From Epinephelus fuscoguttatus (Eukaryota; Chordata; Actinopteri; Perciformes; Serranidae): a stretch of DNA of 64,000 nucleotides. Below the pieces are notes generated by a model. That model did not search any database and was not told where the DNA came from. It saw nothing but the letters and a program-made list of their open reading frames with translations. A program made the position numbers and the translations under genes. Positions 1 to 21,109 of this stretch are shown in pieces; the first letter of the stretch is position 1; each line of letters starts with the position of its first letter. The DNA is taken from contig NC_064755.1 in assembly GCF_011397635.1 (NCBI RefSeq), positions 20,071,282 to 20,135,281 of the forward strand, read 5' to 3'.

Positions 1-685
1 TGATGAAGTTCATTTATACCAGTCAATATGAGTACGAGTCTCTTCTTTGTATCACACTTTGACTGTAGAGGATGTGAAGTTGACGTCATGGCGTGTTAAA
101 TGATTGTGGAAGTGGCCACTGTGTTCCGAGGATCACGCTGTGTTCTTGTGCCTGCTACAGTGATAAAGCAATGATATTTGGAAAAATTAATCAAGGTAAC
201 TTACAAAGGACCATATGACTTGGTAGCCTGAGGCACCCGGACATTGTAAAAGATCTAGATTTGGACTGAGTGTATGCACTTTGGCATCAGAGATAACAGA
301 GCACAGTCCTTGGAACAACAGCTTCGTCCCGTACAGAGGATACAACTTCACATTCTCCATAGCTGAAACCTATTGTTAATGAATGTAATGTGCCCAGGAA
401 CCCTTGTTGGTGAAACATAATTACAAAAATGGATTGATATCTTGAAGCTATACTATGCAGGAATTGTCAGCTGCTGTTTGAAAACAATATCGCCAATGAA
501 AGTGACAGCCAACCCCAGATTTACCATTGTTCGTTACATTTTTATAGATTAGTGTAGCTTCCTCTTGGATATGTGCTGATTACAGTCTTGCACCTGGTCA
601 CTATGTTAATATAAAGCCCTGACTTCACCTGTGTGTCATGCTCAGAACATTCCGAATACAGCAAAATAAAATCCTGCATAGTATA
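1..685. other. Intron sequence of fbxo31, nothing recognised
   Basis: No exon with splice borders and FBXO31-like coding sequence is visible here, so I treat it as intron upstream of the 1531 exon. No known repeat was recognised. Confidence 0.4.
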
Positions 686-1488
686 TCTTTAAAGGGACAG
701 TTCACCCCAAAATCAAAAATACATATTTTCCTCATACCTGTAGTGCTATTTATCAAGCTAGATTGTCTTGATGTGAGTTGCGGTGTTGGAGATGTTGGCC
801 ATAGAGATGTCTGCCTTCTCTCAAATATAATGGAGCCTTGTGGTGCACAGACCGCCAATTAAATACATTTGAAAGACTCAGCAGCAGTGTCTCTTTCCAG
901 AAATCATGACCTGGTTACTTAAGATAAGTAACAGTCACTTTGATGTGAGCAGTTTCATGTAAGAACTAGAAAAGCACCCGGAGAGCGCAGGCCTCCGCCA
1001 AGCAGTTCGGATTTCCCGCCATTTTATTATTTTATCCACTTCGCTTCAACCAATCACCACCAACATTTTATCATCTGGTCCTTGACCCTTTATCAACCTT
1101 TCCTGAAAATTTCATCAAAATCCGTTCAGAACTTTTTGAATTATTTTGCAGACAAACAAACAGACAAACGCTGGCGAAAACATAACCTCCTTGGCGGAGG
1201 TAACTAGTTTCTTTCTGCCAAACTACACCCATAAACAGTAACACCATGCTGAAGGAAGTGTGCATCTACTCATGCACGCTGGCATGTGCTTTTGACAGCA
1301 GGGGATGTAAACATTAATGGTGTCCCCCTTGGCTGAGCTGTAATGTTAGCTAGCTCAGTGATGCTAGGTGAGCTAGCAGTAGATGCACGCTTCCTTTTGT
1401 GTGGTGATACGGTTGGTGGGTGTAGTTCAGTAGAAGGAAAATAGTTACAACATGAAACTGCTCACAACAAAGTCTGTGGATTATCTTA
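686..1488. repeat. Palindromic (fold-back) teleost repeat, right outer arm lost
   Basis: The left arm starts with an AAAGGGACAGTTCACCCC motif common in teleost repeats. The stretch 926-1265 (apart from an insertion) pairs in inverted orientation with 1375-1488: GTGAGCAGTTTCATGT on the left against ACATGAAACTGCTCAC on the right, and TGCATCTACT against AGTAGATGCA. The right arm stops at GGATTATCTT, so the outer part that should mirror 686-925 is missing. It ends about 43 bp upstream of an fbxo31 coding exon. Confidence 0.7.
970..1201. mobile_element. Short non-autonomous element with CCTCCGCCAAG inverted motif, nested
   Basis: It is flanked by a 6-bp direct repeat AACTAG (964-969 and 1202-1207). 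The inner motif CCTCCGCCAAG near 991 is mirrored by CTTGGCGGAGG near 1190. The body contains an AAATCCGTTCAGAA...GACAAACAAACAGACAAACG segment that I have seen repeated in genomes of many marine animals. It interrupts the left arm of the surrounding palindrome, so it inserted later. Confidence 0.65.
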
Positions 1489-1530
1489 CCTTATCCACTC
1501 TGACTAATGCTGTCTGCTGCCTTTTGACAG

Positions 1531-3120
1531 TAACTGCTTGACGTACCGGAGGATCTACCTGCCTCCTCCGATGCCCTCTGACCTGCTGGCCCCAGGCCTC
1601 TTCAAAGGCACCTACGGCAGTCACGGCTTGGAGATCGTGATGCTCAGTTTCATTGGGAATTATGCGAGAGCCACCAAGCTCACCGTAAGTCAGTGAATGA
1701 TTATTATCAAATGCTGTGCTTGCCTTAAGAAGAAACTCGTCTTGTTGCAAAGTTTTCTCAGAAAAGTTTTTTTCAGAAAGACTCATGCATGTTAATTTTC
1801 TATGAAAAAACTACTTTCCTGTGAATCATTTAATGTCCCTTAAATGTCCTCCAGGTCATCGTCCTCCTCTTCAGCAACAAATTATCCAGCCAAATTTTTT
1901 TAACAGGCAACTCTACACACAAGTTAAGCATTAAACCCTAAAAGTAATCAGCTAGTGGTGCAGACTGTAATTTTACTCCTTCCTGCAGGGTGACCCCAAT
2001 GTTCCTGCCGGGCAGCTCACTTTGAATGTTGACCTGAGCCGGCCTGTGGTCCTCCCAGACTTGGAGCACCAGCGCAACATAGAGGAGCTGTCCCGTCTGG
2101 TACTGGGGGCACACGAGGAAGTGCAGAGAGAAGATCAACAACAGGCCAGGGACACTTCTGCCACAGTCAGGGGTGCAGCAGAGGCGGCCTGCGGAGGTGC
2201 CAGCGCAGCAGAAGAGGTAGAGGCAGACCAAGGTACTTGTTCAGAGGGCTGCCAGCCTGACTCCAGCAGCAGCACCAGTCCTCCTGAAGCCCAGCCCTTC
2301 GTCCTGCCCCTGGGAGTCATGGCCCGCAACGAGGTCTACCCACGTACCTGCAGGAAATGGTAAGAACTCAGCTGAGGTGAAAATTCTTACAGTATAAATG
2401 CCACAGTGTAGAGGTGTAGTTATTGTAGCTGCCTTTACTGCAGTGGCAAAGGTGTTGGACACAGTTATTAAGACTTATTTAATTTACAAAATAAAAATTA
2501 TTATTGCGATTTTGGCTTACGAAATTAGTTGCAAGCTGCAGGAGGAATGTAACTGTGTAATCATTTTATTTGGTTGCATGCTAGTGGCATTATTGTCACA
2601 ATGAAAGTAAACACACTGATTTCACTCACAGAAAAACTTCCAATAGAAATAATGACTGTGAATTATAATCAAATAATTGATTTCCAATCAATTTATCTGC
2701 ATTAATTGACTAGAAGGTTACTATAAACCTTCTATGAAATAATATTCAGCAGTTATTATCCATCATTAATTGTTAAAGTAAAATACTGCAGATATAAGTC
2801 TGATCTTTTATTCATGTGAGTCTACAGCCCATTGTAATTGAAATTTATATTCATCATAATACTGATTGATTGATGAATTGTTGTTCCTCCATTGCAGCTT
2901 CTACGGGACAGGCCTGATCGCTGGGCACGGCTTTACAAGTCCAGAGCGTACCCCGGGGCTCTTTGTGCTGTTTGATGAGGACCGTTTTGGTTTTATCTGG
3001 CTGGAGCTGAAGTCTTTCAGTCTGTACAGTCGCCTGACGGACCACCTAGCTCACGCTCACGCCCCAAATATGGAGCGATTTGAGGCCATGCTGTGCAACA
3101 TGCAGTCCTGGACATCCTGA
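1531..3120 (+). CDS. fbxo31: F-box only protein 31, last three coding exons (5' part outside window)
   Basis: FBXO31 is the substrate receptor of an SCF (SKP1-CUL1-F-box) E3 ubiquitin ligase. Published substrates include cyclin D1, and it has recently been reported to recognise C-terminally amidated proteins. I read three exons: 1531-1684, 1989-2359 and 2898-3120 (stop TGA 3118-3120), about 248 residues. All have AG/GT borders and compatible phases (2, 0, 2). Family-typical stretches are [10 protein letters not shown] and [16 protein letters not shown] in the first exon, GDPNVPAGQ and FVLPLGV in the second, and [20 protein letters not shown] plus [19 protein letters not shown] in the third. 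The second exon carries an acidic, Ser/Gln-rich insert of about 60 residues, the variable region of the family. The F-box itself is encoded upstream and is not in this window. The C-terminus ends MQSWTS, like the family's LTS end. Identity is very secure; exon borders were assigned by eye. Confidence 0.95.
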
Positions 3121-4770
3121 TGCACCACGTTTTGCGCCCTCCCCCTCTCCCCACAATACAATGCATAATAATAACCATTTCACACGAATCACCTCTGTCC
3201 TCCGCTGACTGATCATTGCTATCACGATAGCTGTAACTGTCCACGTTCTATCTATATCTGTTCCACAGACATTGGGTTTTACTGTCTAATTAAGCTAGTT
3301 ATGTCACCCTGACCTAGTACACTCGCGCTCCTGTTCCCATACAAGCACTTTGAAAGGCCTCCCCAAGTCACCGTCTATCACCTCACCTCAGTATGACCTT
3401 AATCCTCCAGTGCAGCATGATAACAGGTCACATTAACCTTTTTGTATTTATTTATTTATTCCCTGCAGGAGAAAAGGAATGATATTTCATACCACTTATT
3501 ATGGATCAAACTGTACGTGCCTCTGATTCTAAAACCATGTCTGTACTTGATAGTGCTTGAAGACGATGAAGGTGTCCAATGTATTCTACTATATAGCATT
3601 ATACTGATTTCAGTGCCCAACATATTAAACTGCATGCTGCATTTTCTTTAGATCTGATTGCATCTCATAGCCATGATCTGAACATGATGTTTTATTTTCA
3701 TTAAGCAGCATGCCTTGCTTTTTAGTTTGTTTGTTTTTTTTGCTTTAAGAAAAAGACAGCTTCTCAGGTGTTTTTCTCTTTGCCACAAGTCAGTGAAAAA
3801 CTGGACTAAAGTATTTATGTGTATAACAAAATGTATGAAGTTACATTCGTTTTAGTCATATGTCCAATAGGAATACTGAGTTTTACAGCGGGGCAATTTT
3901 CTAACCATTGACGAGAGCGGGTTTGCCGTCTTATCAAACACTGTAGCTACATCAGTCAGTTTTGGCCCTTTGAACTGAAGAGATAGTGATTTGCACTCAT
4001 TGGTCTACATCAAACACTTGTCACCCCACATGACATTATATTATGTAAGTTGGAAAGATGTATCGTACTGCAATAGAATAACATAACCTATAATAAGCTG
4101 ATAAAAATAATACAGGTCTGTGTGCTTATATAATGATGGTCTGAAACAGAAACTTCTCTTACCTTTGAAATGTATTACATTTGTTGTTTGTTTCAATGGC
4201 TGACGTAATGTTTGCCTGGCTTTATATCCGCAAAGCTTTTCCCTCCAGTTTTCCAATTCATCTCAAACTTGAGACCAGGCTAGCTAAACATTATACAAAC
4301 TAACAGCTCAAAGTGCATCTCAAAGTACCAAGTAAGTGTCTGTATGCCTCATTACGGCCTGAAGGTGTTGCCCAGTAGCTTTCTTCCTCCAAGTGCACTT
4401 TTCTGGGCAGTATAGTGAATCATTCAAAACCACTGGCCAGCACTTTTATATCTGACTGCAGCTTTACTAACATTTGCAAAAAAAAAAAAAAGAAAAAGAA
4501 AAGTGTCTGCTAAAGCATCATCAGTTTAATTTGATCACTTTTTGTTAATTTCCTCTCAAATTCAGTTGAATTGTTTTATACATTCTCCGATCTGTAAGCC
4601 CTCTGTACCTGGCTATTTGAATGATTTGCCTTCGAAAAGTGTTGCTTTGTACCATTTTCCATGCAGTACACCTGATTTTGACCTATTGAACTGCTCACAT
4701 CGGACTTCAGGGAGCTTTTCAGCTTAAGCGCTCTTCTCAGTAATAAAAAAATCAAAACTGAAAAGGTCAT
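3121..4770 (+). other. fbxo31: Probable 3' UTR of fbxo31
   Basis: Non-coding sequence after the fbxo31 stop. Possible polyadenylation signals are ATTAAA at 3624-3629 and AATAAA at 4742-4747. The second lies just before a T-rich stretch and just before the start of a repeat near 4869, so I place the transcript end near 4770. The true end is unknown; the shorter 3' UTR is equally possible. No other coding exon is seen here. Confidence 0.5.
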
Positions 4771-4868
4771 TTTTTTTGTCAACTCTTATTTTTCCTGTGG
4801 TTTGTATGCATATGTATCCATTGCTGTGGTGCAAGAAAGCTGTTCTCAACTATCACCTAAAAGGATTG

Positions 4869-5648
4869 GTAACACTTTACTTGAAGGTATCTACATAATG
4901 GTGACATGACACTGTCATGAACTTGTTCTAAACATTATGTACATGTCATAAACGTTTATGACTGCTGTCATTAAGTGTCATTTGTTTTTTGTCATGACAA
5001 GTTGACATTGTTTGGGTTGTCTTGATATGACAACTTGACATCAATTAAAGTGACATTACCAGAAGTTGTCTTTGTCATGACAAGTTGACATTAAATTTGT
5101 TTGGGATATCCTTATAATGACAAGTTGACATTAATATAAAGACATCTTCTGGTAATGTCTTCCTGGTTAATGTCAAGTTGTCATAAGGACATCCCAAACA
5201 ATTTTAATGTCAACTTGTCATGACAAAGACAACTTCTGGTAATGTCACTTTGATTAATGTCAAGTTGTCAAAAGAGCTCCGGCAACACTTGTGGTATGAA
5301 AAACAACTTTATTGACCGATGCCTTTCAGCTTGTGGCCTTCATCAGGGTCATGGTCACAATCTGAAATGCATCGGTCAATAAAGTTGTTTTAAATACCAC
5401 AAGTGTTGCTGGAGCTCTTTTGACATTTTCCAGTGTTTCCTCACTCTCCATGCACCTTGTGAATCGGTGAAGTTGTGCCAGAAACCACTCTCTACTTCAA
5501 TTAATGTCAAGTTGTCATTATCAAGACAACCCAAACAATGTCAACTTGTCATGACAAAAACCGAATGACACTTAATGACAGCAGTCATAAACGTTTGTCA
5601 TGTACATAATGTTCATGACAGGTTCATGACCGTGTAAAGTGTTACCCG
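4869..5648. repeat. Palindromic MITE with GGTAACACTTTAC ends
   Basis: It opens GGTAACACTTTACTT and closes GTAAAGTGTTACC. Inside, long inverted stretches recur, such as CATAAACGTTTATGACTGCTG against its reverse complement, and many copies of TGACAACTTGACATT in both orientations. The whole can fold into a long hairpin. No coding capacity is seen. A second palindrome is inserted into it. Confidence 0.75.
5268..5423. repeat. Small hairpin element nested in the palindromic MITE
   Basis: TCAAAAGAGCTCC at the left mirrors GGAGCTCTTTTGA at the right. CAACACTTGTGGTAT and AACAACTTTATTGACCGATGC are mirrored further in. The arms are about 65 bp around a short loop (TGTGGCCTTCATCAGGGTC). It interrupts the TGACAACTTGACATT-type units of the outer palindrome, so it is a later insertion. 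Confidence 0.7.
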
Positions 5649-6039
5649 AATGATTGTCTCTGAATTTTGATATAGTGTAATCAAATTTAGTTTTCCTTCA
5701 CACGCCAGTCGTGCATTACACAAGCCCTGCATACTGTTGTCAGTATAAACCTTAAGTAATCCATGTTCACCTTTTACACCGGTGTTGGACCAATGGACAA
5801 CCCCAGTTACGAATTGGACAGTCGACCTGGGTCCATGTTAACCCTTTCACACCAGCTGCCAGTGTGTGTGTGTGTAATTTGTTCTTTTGTGTGAATAGAG
5901 AATGAAAAAGTTGATTCAGGGATAAAGACAACACAAAACTGAAGAGTAAAACATTTCAACAGCTCCAGATGGCTTTTATTTTACACTGGAATCCAGATGA
6001 GTAAGGAGTCATGAAATATATGTGGGCAAACACAGTCGG
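5649..6039. other. Intergenic sequence, nothing recognised
   Basis: It contains a short (TG)n run near 5863. I see no gene, RNA or clear repeat. Confidence 0.4.
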
Positions 6040-6560
6040 GGTATCACATTATTTAAACCTTTGAAACCTGGAGCGACATCACTTTTCTTGTACTGCTTTC
6101 ATATACTTTTTGCAAGTATTTAACCCTTTGAATCCTGAGCAAATTGGTGTGATTTCTTTTAAAAAATCATGAGAAAAAGGCATTAAGTAACATGGTAAGA
6201 AATGTCCCACAAATTGCAAAAGGAAAAAAAAAAAAAAAAAAAGATTTAGAAAATTATTTAATTTTTTTTTTTTTAAAGGTAGGGAAAAACTATATTTACA
6301 ATGTAACCGAATTATTACATTTTTAAGACCTCTTTCCAGGTAATTTCCTTGTTTGTTTTTAAACAAATTTTATTTTTAAGTTTGTCTTTTCACCAATTTC
6401 TTGGGAACATTTTGGGGTCATTTCTTCTTTCCTTGCTCATTGCCTTCTTCCCATGTTTTCAAAGATTTCAAGCCAATTTGCTAAGGTTTCAAAGGATTAT
6501 GGTACACTTAGGCTCCATAATTCCTCTTGGGTTTTTCATATTTTACAAGAAGTATTCACT
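6040..6560. repeat. Fold-back interspersed repeat
   Basis: The left arm around 6121-6195 (CCTTTGAATCCTGAGCAAATTGG...) is mirrored by a right arm around 6430-6500 (...CCAATTTGCTAAGGTTTCAAAGG). A-rich and T-rich runs lie between them (6225-6275). No coding capacity. Confidence 0.55.
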
Positions 6561-7203
6561 GAAGCGATCTACCTTGGATTTAATTTGATGTACGTTGTAC
6601 ACAGTGTGCATGGGGTATATGCAACTCTGACACAAGGTATCCTGAGAGGCTGGGCGATGGGGTGTATTTTTTACACTTTAAACCACATCTCAACCAAGAA
6701 AAGTGTCTCCTTTGGATAAAGTTGTGCAGTAATGTTAAACCACAACATCAACTCAACGTGAATGATGTCTACATCTGTTTTAAGATAAGTCAACATTGTG
6801 TTTGAGGAAACATATTGTCACTTTGCTGGAAAGAAATATAAAGTTATCTTTAACATCTCTAGCTAACGTTAGCTAAAGTTAGGCTCCTAGCTGCGTTGTT
6901 CATCATGTCACCTTGTTTGCTGGGAGTTCATTAGCCTGTTTCGTTCTAGTTTTGTACTTTGGTGATTGTACATCATTGTTAGCTGTTGTCCAAAGGGTTC
7001 TAGTTAAGCTAACGTTAACTTCTGGAGCTTAGCTTCATTAATTTATCTGTAATCGCAAAGATAACAAAGGTTGGCAAACATTATGCTGAATGATTCAGTG
7101 TAAATACTGTACCAAACTAATGGAGAGACACTCTTGGTAAAGATGGTAAAAAGGCCGTTATCCTTTTCTCATTTTCTGAGCCAAAAACCTTAACTGTGGC
7201 ACT
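6561..7203. other. Intergenic sequence
   Basis: Several GCTAACGTTAGCT-like palindromic motifs (6860-7020), of a kind common in teleost non-coding DNA. No gene seen. Confidence 0.4.
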
Positions 7204-7539
7204 TTAACTTGTTGTCTTTGATGGCGACAGCAACGAGATGCGTTTCACAAGCGTACACTGTGACCTGTAAATTTTGGCCTGTAATCTAAGCATTTCATCG
7301 AGCTTCTCAACAATGAAATGGTGAATATATCCCTCCAATGGGTAGTTTAGGCCCTTTTGGTTGCTTCTCAATGACATCTGATCGTTATGTCCCCAAAAAT
7401 CATCAATTGCCCCCTGCGAAATGCCGTGTACTGTGACACCTGCCATAGTTTGTCTGAGTGAGTGGAGGGGGGTGTGGCTTAGCCATAGGTCAATTGTGGA
7501 ATCTTCTGAATATACTTTTTGAAAGGATCTCCTTTCCAA
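7204..7539 (-). other. Coding-like open frame of unknown origin
   Basis: An uninterrupted minus-strand frame of 111 codons without an ATG start (the first codon after the upstream TGA region is TTG). Its composition looks protein-like (SFQKVYSEDSTIDLWLSH, GINYP-like GLNYPLEGYIHHFIVEKLDE). I do not recognise a family. It could be a worn transposon exon or chance. It lies about 200 bp downstream of the esterase stop on the same strand. Confidence 0.2.
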
Positions 7540-7749
7540 ATTTCATACAGTGCAAGGTGCTTTGCCATTTCAAACTTAACAACACACACATTCAAAATGG
7601 TTCCCTTTGTATTTCCTGTTGGAATGTTTGTTAATGCAGGAGCTGACCAAGGAAACTACTAAAGATAGATTTATAGTTTCCTGGGTAGCTGATAGGAAGT
7701 GATCAGGGACCAAAGCTGTTGCCCTAGCAACAGTATAGAGGGGACTTTT
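7540..7749 (-). other. 3' flank / 3' UTR of the downstream esterase copy
   Basis: Non-coding sequence directly after the esterase stop codon. No clear AATAAA was seen on the minus strand close by. The sequence is unlike that which follows the sister copy at 14470, so the duplication boundary lies at the stop-proximal codons. Confidence 0.4.
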
Positions 7750-12021
<4,272 letters not shown>

Positions 12022-12088
12022 CTGAATAAGAATCATAATATAACACAATATATCTGGTCACACCATCTGGTTGTTGGTTGGTTCTAGC

Positions 12089-13504
12089 TTAAGTTGTTTA
12101 TCAAGGAACTCTGCCAGACATTTGCTGGTTCTGTTTTATCAAGTGTGAGTTGTTTTTATTAAGCATGTTTCAAAATTAGAAAAGGGCATCTCAAGGCAGC
12201 AAAATAAAATCCACAACACATATAACTCAAATAAAATCAGGAAAGGCTCTCTAATAAAAGTATCTTTTAAGAGGAGATGATGGGACCCCTCTGAAGGATG
12301 GCCATGAAGATGGGACCCCACTGGAGCACAACCACAGAGGTGGGACCCCACTGGAGAATGACCATGGAGGCCAGACCTCACTTGAGGATGATCACAGGAC
12401 TTGAGATCTGTAATGGCAGCTGGCAACTGATGCTGAGCTGGAGGCTGGCGACAGGAGAGCAAGGAAACAGTGTGGTGGAACCAGGGGAGTGCTGTTGCTC
12501 AGCAGGAACAAGAGGGGCCTGCTGCAGCTCAGCAGGGACAGGGGTGGGCTAGACCGCCAACTGGGAACCAGAAACAGTTGTTGAGTGGTCCACCAACTGA
12601 ACAACAGAATGGGTGTCAGTCAGCCTCCTGGCTGGACATGAACAATAGGTGTCGGCCAGGCCACCTACTGGAGATCAGGAACAGACCGCTGACTGGAAAC
12701 CAGGAGAGGTGTCAGCCAGACTGCCTACTGGGAACTAGAATCAGGTGTCAGCTGGATTGCCAACTGAGGACAAGGAACAGACGATACATCGGCTGGGACC
12801 TCCAACTCAGAGACTCAGATGCAGGAACTGACTCACAAACAAAATTGATGTCAGTCAGGACCCCAGATGCAAGAAAAGATGTGGCACCGGCTACAACCCT
12901 TAACCCAGGAACTAACTCAGGACCAGCCATTACTTTTACCGGGACCACCGATGCAGAAACATACAAGTTGTTGGCTTGAACCCCCGAAGCAGGAATAGGA
13001 GGCTGCTACAGTCCTGCAGGAACAGGACACATGGGCAAGGTACCAACGGGAGCCGAAAAAGAATCTGCAGCATTAGTGTCAACAGTCTCTTTCAAATTAC
13101 ACAGTAGTGCTTGCAGCCACAGCTTGGATGACAAGGCAAGGAGCTCCAGAGAATAAGCTGCATCCTTCTGATTAATGCTAGAAGTCTCACGGTTGTAGGC
13201 AGAGAATTGCTCCACAGCATGCTAAAGATCTTTTACCTCCTTTTGCATGTTTTCTTCATCCGTGACTGGCCACTTTGTTGTGTCTGTGTTGAGGCTGGGG
13301 CAGGACTTGGAGGGGCATGATTAGGCAGAAGGCTAATAGACTGAAGTGCTGGCTGGAGGCTTGGAGACGGGGGTTCGAATGAGGGCTAGCTAGCTGGGAA
13401 GCAAACTGGGGACCAGCACGCTGGGGGTGAGCAGGCTGGAAAGCAGACTTGAAATCAGGAGTGCTAAAAAAAAAAAAAGTTAGCACTCCTGACTCCTGAA
13501 AGAC
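12089..13504. repeat. Spacer between esterase copies with imperfect ~35-60-bp repeats
   Basis: At 12280-12400 GGGACCCCACTGGAG-type units recur. At 12610-12780 GGTGTCAGCCAGACTGCC...ACTGG units recur about every 36-60 bp. Open frames here (for example 169 codons at 12470-12979) are a by-product of these low-complexity units and I do not consider them genes. 12097-12150 resembles 19079-19130, a trace of esterase intron 1. No signal-peptide exon was found on the minus strand. Confidence 0.5.
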
Positions 13505-14395
13505 ACACATCTTCCCCCCGGCAGCACCAAAGATCTATACAATCAGCACAGCTTCAAGATGGGCACCCAAGATTCGTGTCACCAATGCCATATCTGATCA
13601 AATGTCTCCCCTTCTGTTCCTGAGAACTGACATTGAGTAATATCCAGAAAGGTGTTTTTTTGCAGAACATAATGATGTCATCGTAAAGTTGACCTTTGAC
13701 CTTTTGAATATAAGATGTCATCATTTCATCACATGCTACTAAACATGTGTGTGAAATGTCATAATTAGCATATGAATTCTTATATTATAGCCAAAGATAT
13801 GTTTTGTGAGGTCACAGTGACCTTGACCTTCGATCACCATCAATTCATCCTTGAGGCAAACTCAACGTTTGTGCAAAATTTGAAAAAATGTCACATGTGA
13901 GATATCACATTCAACAGAATAAGATGGATGCAAGGTCACACTGACCTTGATCTTTGACCACCAAAATCTGATCAGTTCATCCTTGAGTCCCACCGAATGT
14001 TTGTGCCAAATTCGAAAAAATTTCCTCAAGGTGTTATTGACATATCATGTTCACAAGAATTAGAAAGACAAGATCGGGGCATCAGTGGATTAGTGGATAG
14101 AGCAGGTGCCCCATGTACAAGGCGGTTGCCGCAGCGGCCCGGGTTCGATTCCAACCCACAGCCCTCTGCTGCATGTCATTCCCCCTCTCTCTCCCCACTT
14201 CACGCTCAGCTTTCCAATCGAATAAAGGCAAAAATGCCCATAAAAATATCTTCCAAAAAAGAAAAAAAGAAAAAAAGACAAGATCATGGTTGTATTGTTG
14301 AGGCCAAGTGGATGTTTCAGCCAAATTTGAAGAAATGACCTCAAAACGTTGATATATTGTGTTCATGAGAATGAGACGGACGAACAAACTAAAAA
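13505..14395. repeat. Third copy of the same teleost repeat, in the spacer between the esterase copies
   Basis: It starts CACACATCTTCCCCCCGGCAGCACC, like the two intronic copies, and continues with TTGACCTTTGACC and GAGTCC...TTTGTGCCAAATT units. It is clearly more diverged from them than they are from each other, so it is an independent insertion. A SINE interrupts it at 14076-14273. Confidence 0.7.
14076..14273 (+). mobile_element. tRNA-derived SINE with 12-bp target-site duplication
   Basis: The head is a tRNA-like pol III promoter: A-box-like ATTAGTGGATAGAGCAGG and a perfect B box GGTTCGATTCC at about 14149. The tail is AATAAAGGCAAAAATGCCC followed by A-rich sequence. It is flanked by AAAGACAAGATC direct repeats (14064-14075 and 14274-14285). 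This is a common percomorph SINE type. Confidence 0.85.
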
Positions 14396-14470
14396 CATGA
14401 CAGGTATGTCCAATGAGGAGGTCTAAAAATATGGAATGCAGAAAGAAAAGGTGACTGATCAACAACTCAC

Positions 14471-20453
<5,983 letters not shown>

Positions 20454-20542
20454 CGCAGTTGTCACTGTATGGATTGTGACACTGCTGGCTTCTGCAAACA
20501 GGCAGTGGAAAGACAAAATGATGCCTCCCACAAAGCTCCCCC

Positions 20543-20548
20543 CTTATA
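20543..20548 (-). promoter_or_regulatory. TATA-like box of the upstream esterase copy
   Basis: On the minus strand the sequence reads GGTCAAAGTTATAAGGGG. TATAAG lies 90-95 bp upstream of the signal-exon ATG, which would put the transcription start near 20515 and a 5' UTR of about 60 nt. The GGTCAAAG next to it resembles a nuclear-receptor half-site, as expected for a liver/gut gene, but that is only a suggestion. Confidence 0.4.
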
Positions 20549-21109
20549 ACTTTGACCGAGGCAGTAATGTGGCCTGGTGAATATTACGCGCAAGATAAGG
20601 CGTGACGCGGCTTCATGTCACATTCAGGTTAACAACAGAAGGCAGAGTTTCTGCCCCCGGACTGCTTACCTGCTGGCCAACACAGCTCAAAGCATTTCCT
20701 CATTAAGGTTCAGTGTCATCCGTCCTTCTGAGAAGCTAAAACACAAGTATCGACTTGTTTGTCCATATTTTAGGCTAATCTAATCATCTAATATAGTGGT
20801 CTGCAAAATAGTTATACTGTCATGACCAAAACTGAAGCTCATGAAGGTGTTTGCACTACAGAACAACATTTCCCATGAGCCACACAGACACAGGGGCTCT
20901 GATAAAGGCTCTTGGGAACTGTAGTTGTAGAGTATCATTCAGCAGCATTACTACAGGTGCATCTGACCACAGGAACCAAGAGCACCTCAACACTGTTTGG
21001 AGAAAAGTTACATGATTGTGGCCACACAGTGTACACCAATGTATTCCCTGTATGTAGTCTTCATTACTGTCCAAGTAAGTAAGTAGTAAGTAAGTAGGTA
21101 GGTAGACAC
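20549..21109. other. Upstream flank of the esterase promoter, nothing recognised
   Basis: Non-coding sequence between the esterase promoter and LINE-derived DNA. A short tandem AAGTAAGTAGG-like run lies near 21074. No gene seen. Confidence 0.35.

Noticed and set aside
2022..2363. ORF running past the fbxo31 exon end at 2359
   Set aside because: Same frame as the exon; the last codons cross the donor. It is part of fbxo31, not a separate gene.
12470..12979. 169-codon plus-strand frame in the esterase spacer
   Set aside because: It is produced by imperfect 36-60-bp repeats that lack stops; repeated CQ-type units, no domain.
14076..14160. tRNA-like sequence at the head of the SINE
   Set aside because: A and B boxes are present but the anticodon and acceptor stems do not form; it is a SINE promoter, not a tRNA gene.
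14082..14470. Read-through of the upstream esterase frame into spacer DNA
   Set aside because: The frame continues into the SINE and other repeats; it is not coding beyond KMEGG, where a strong donor exists.
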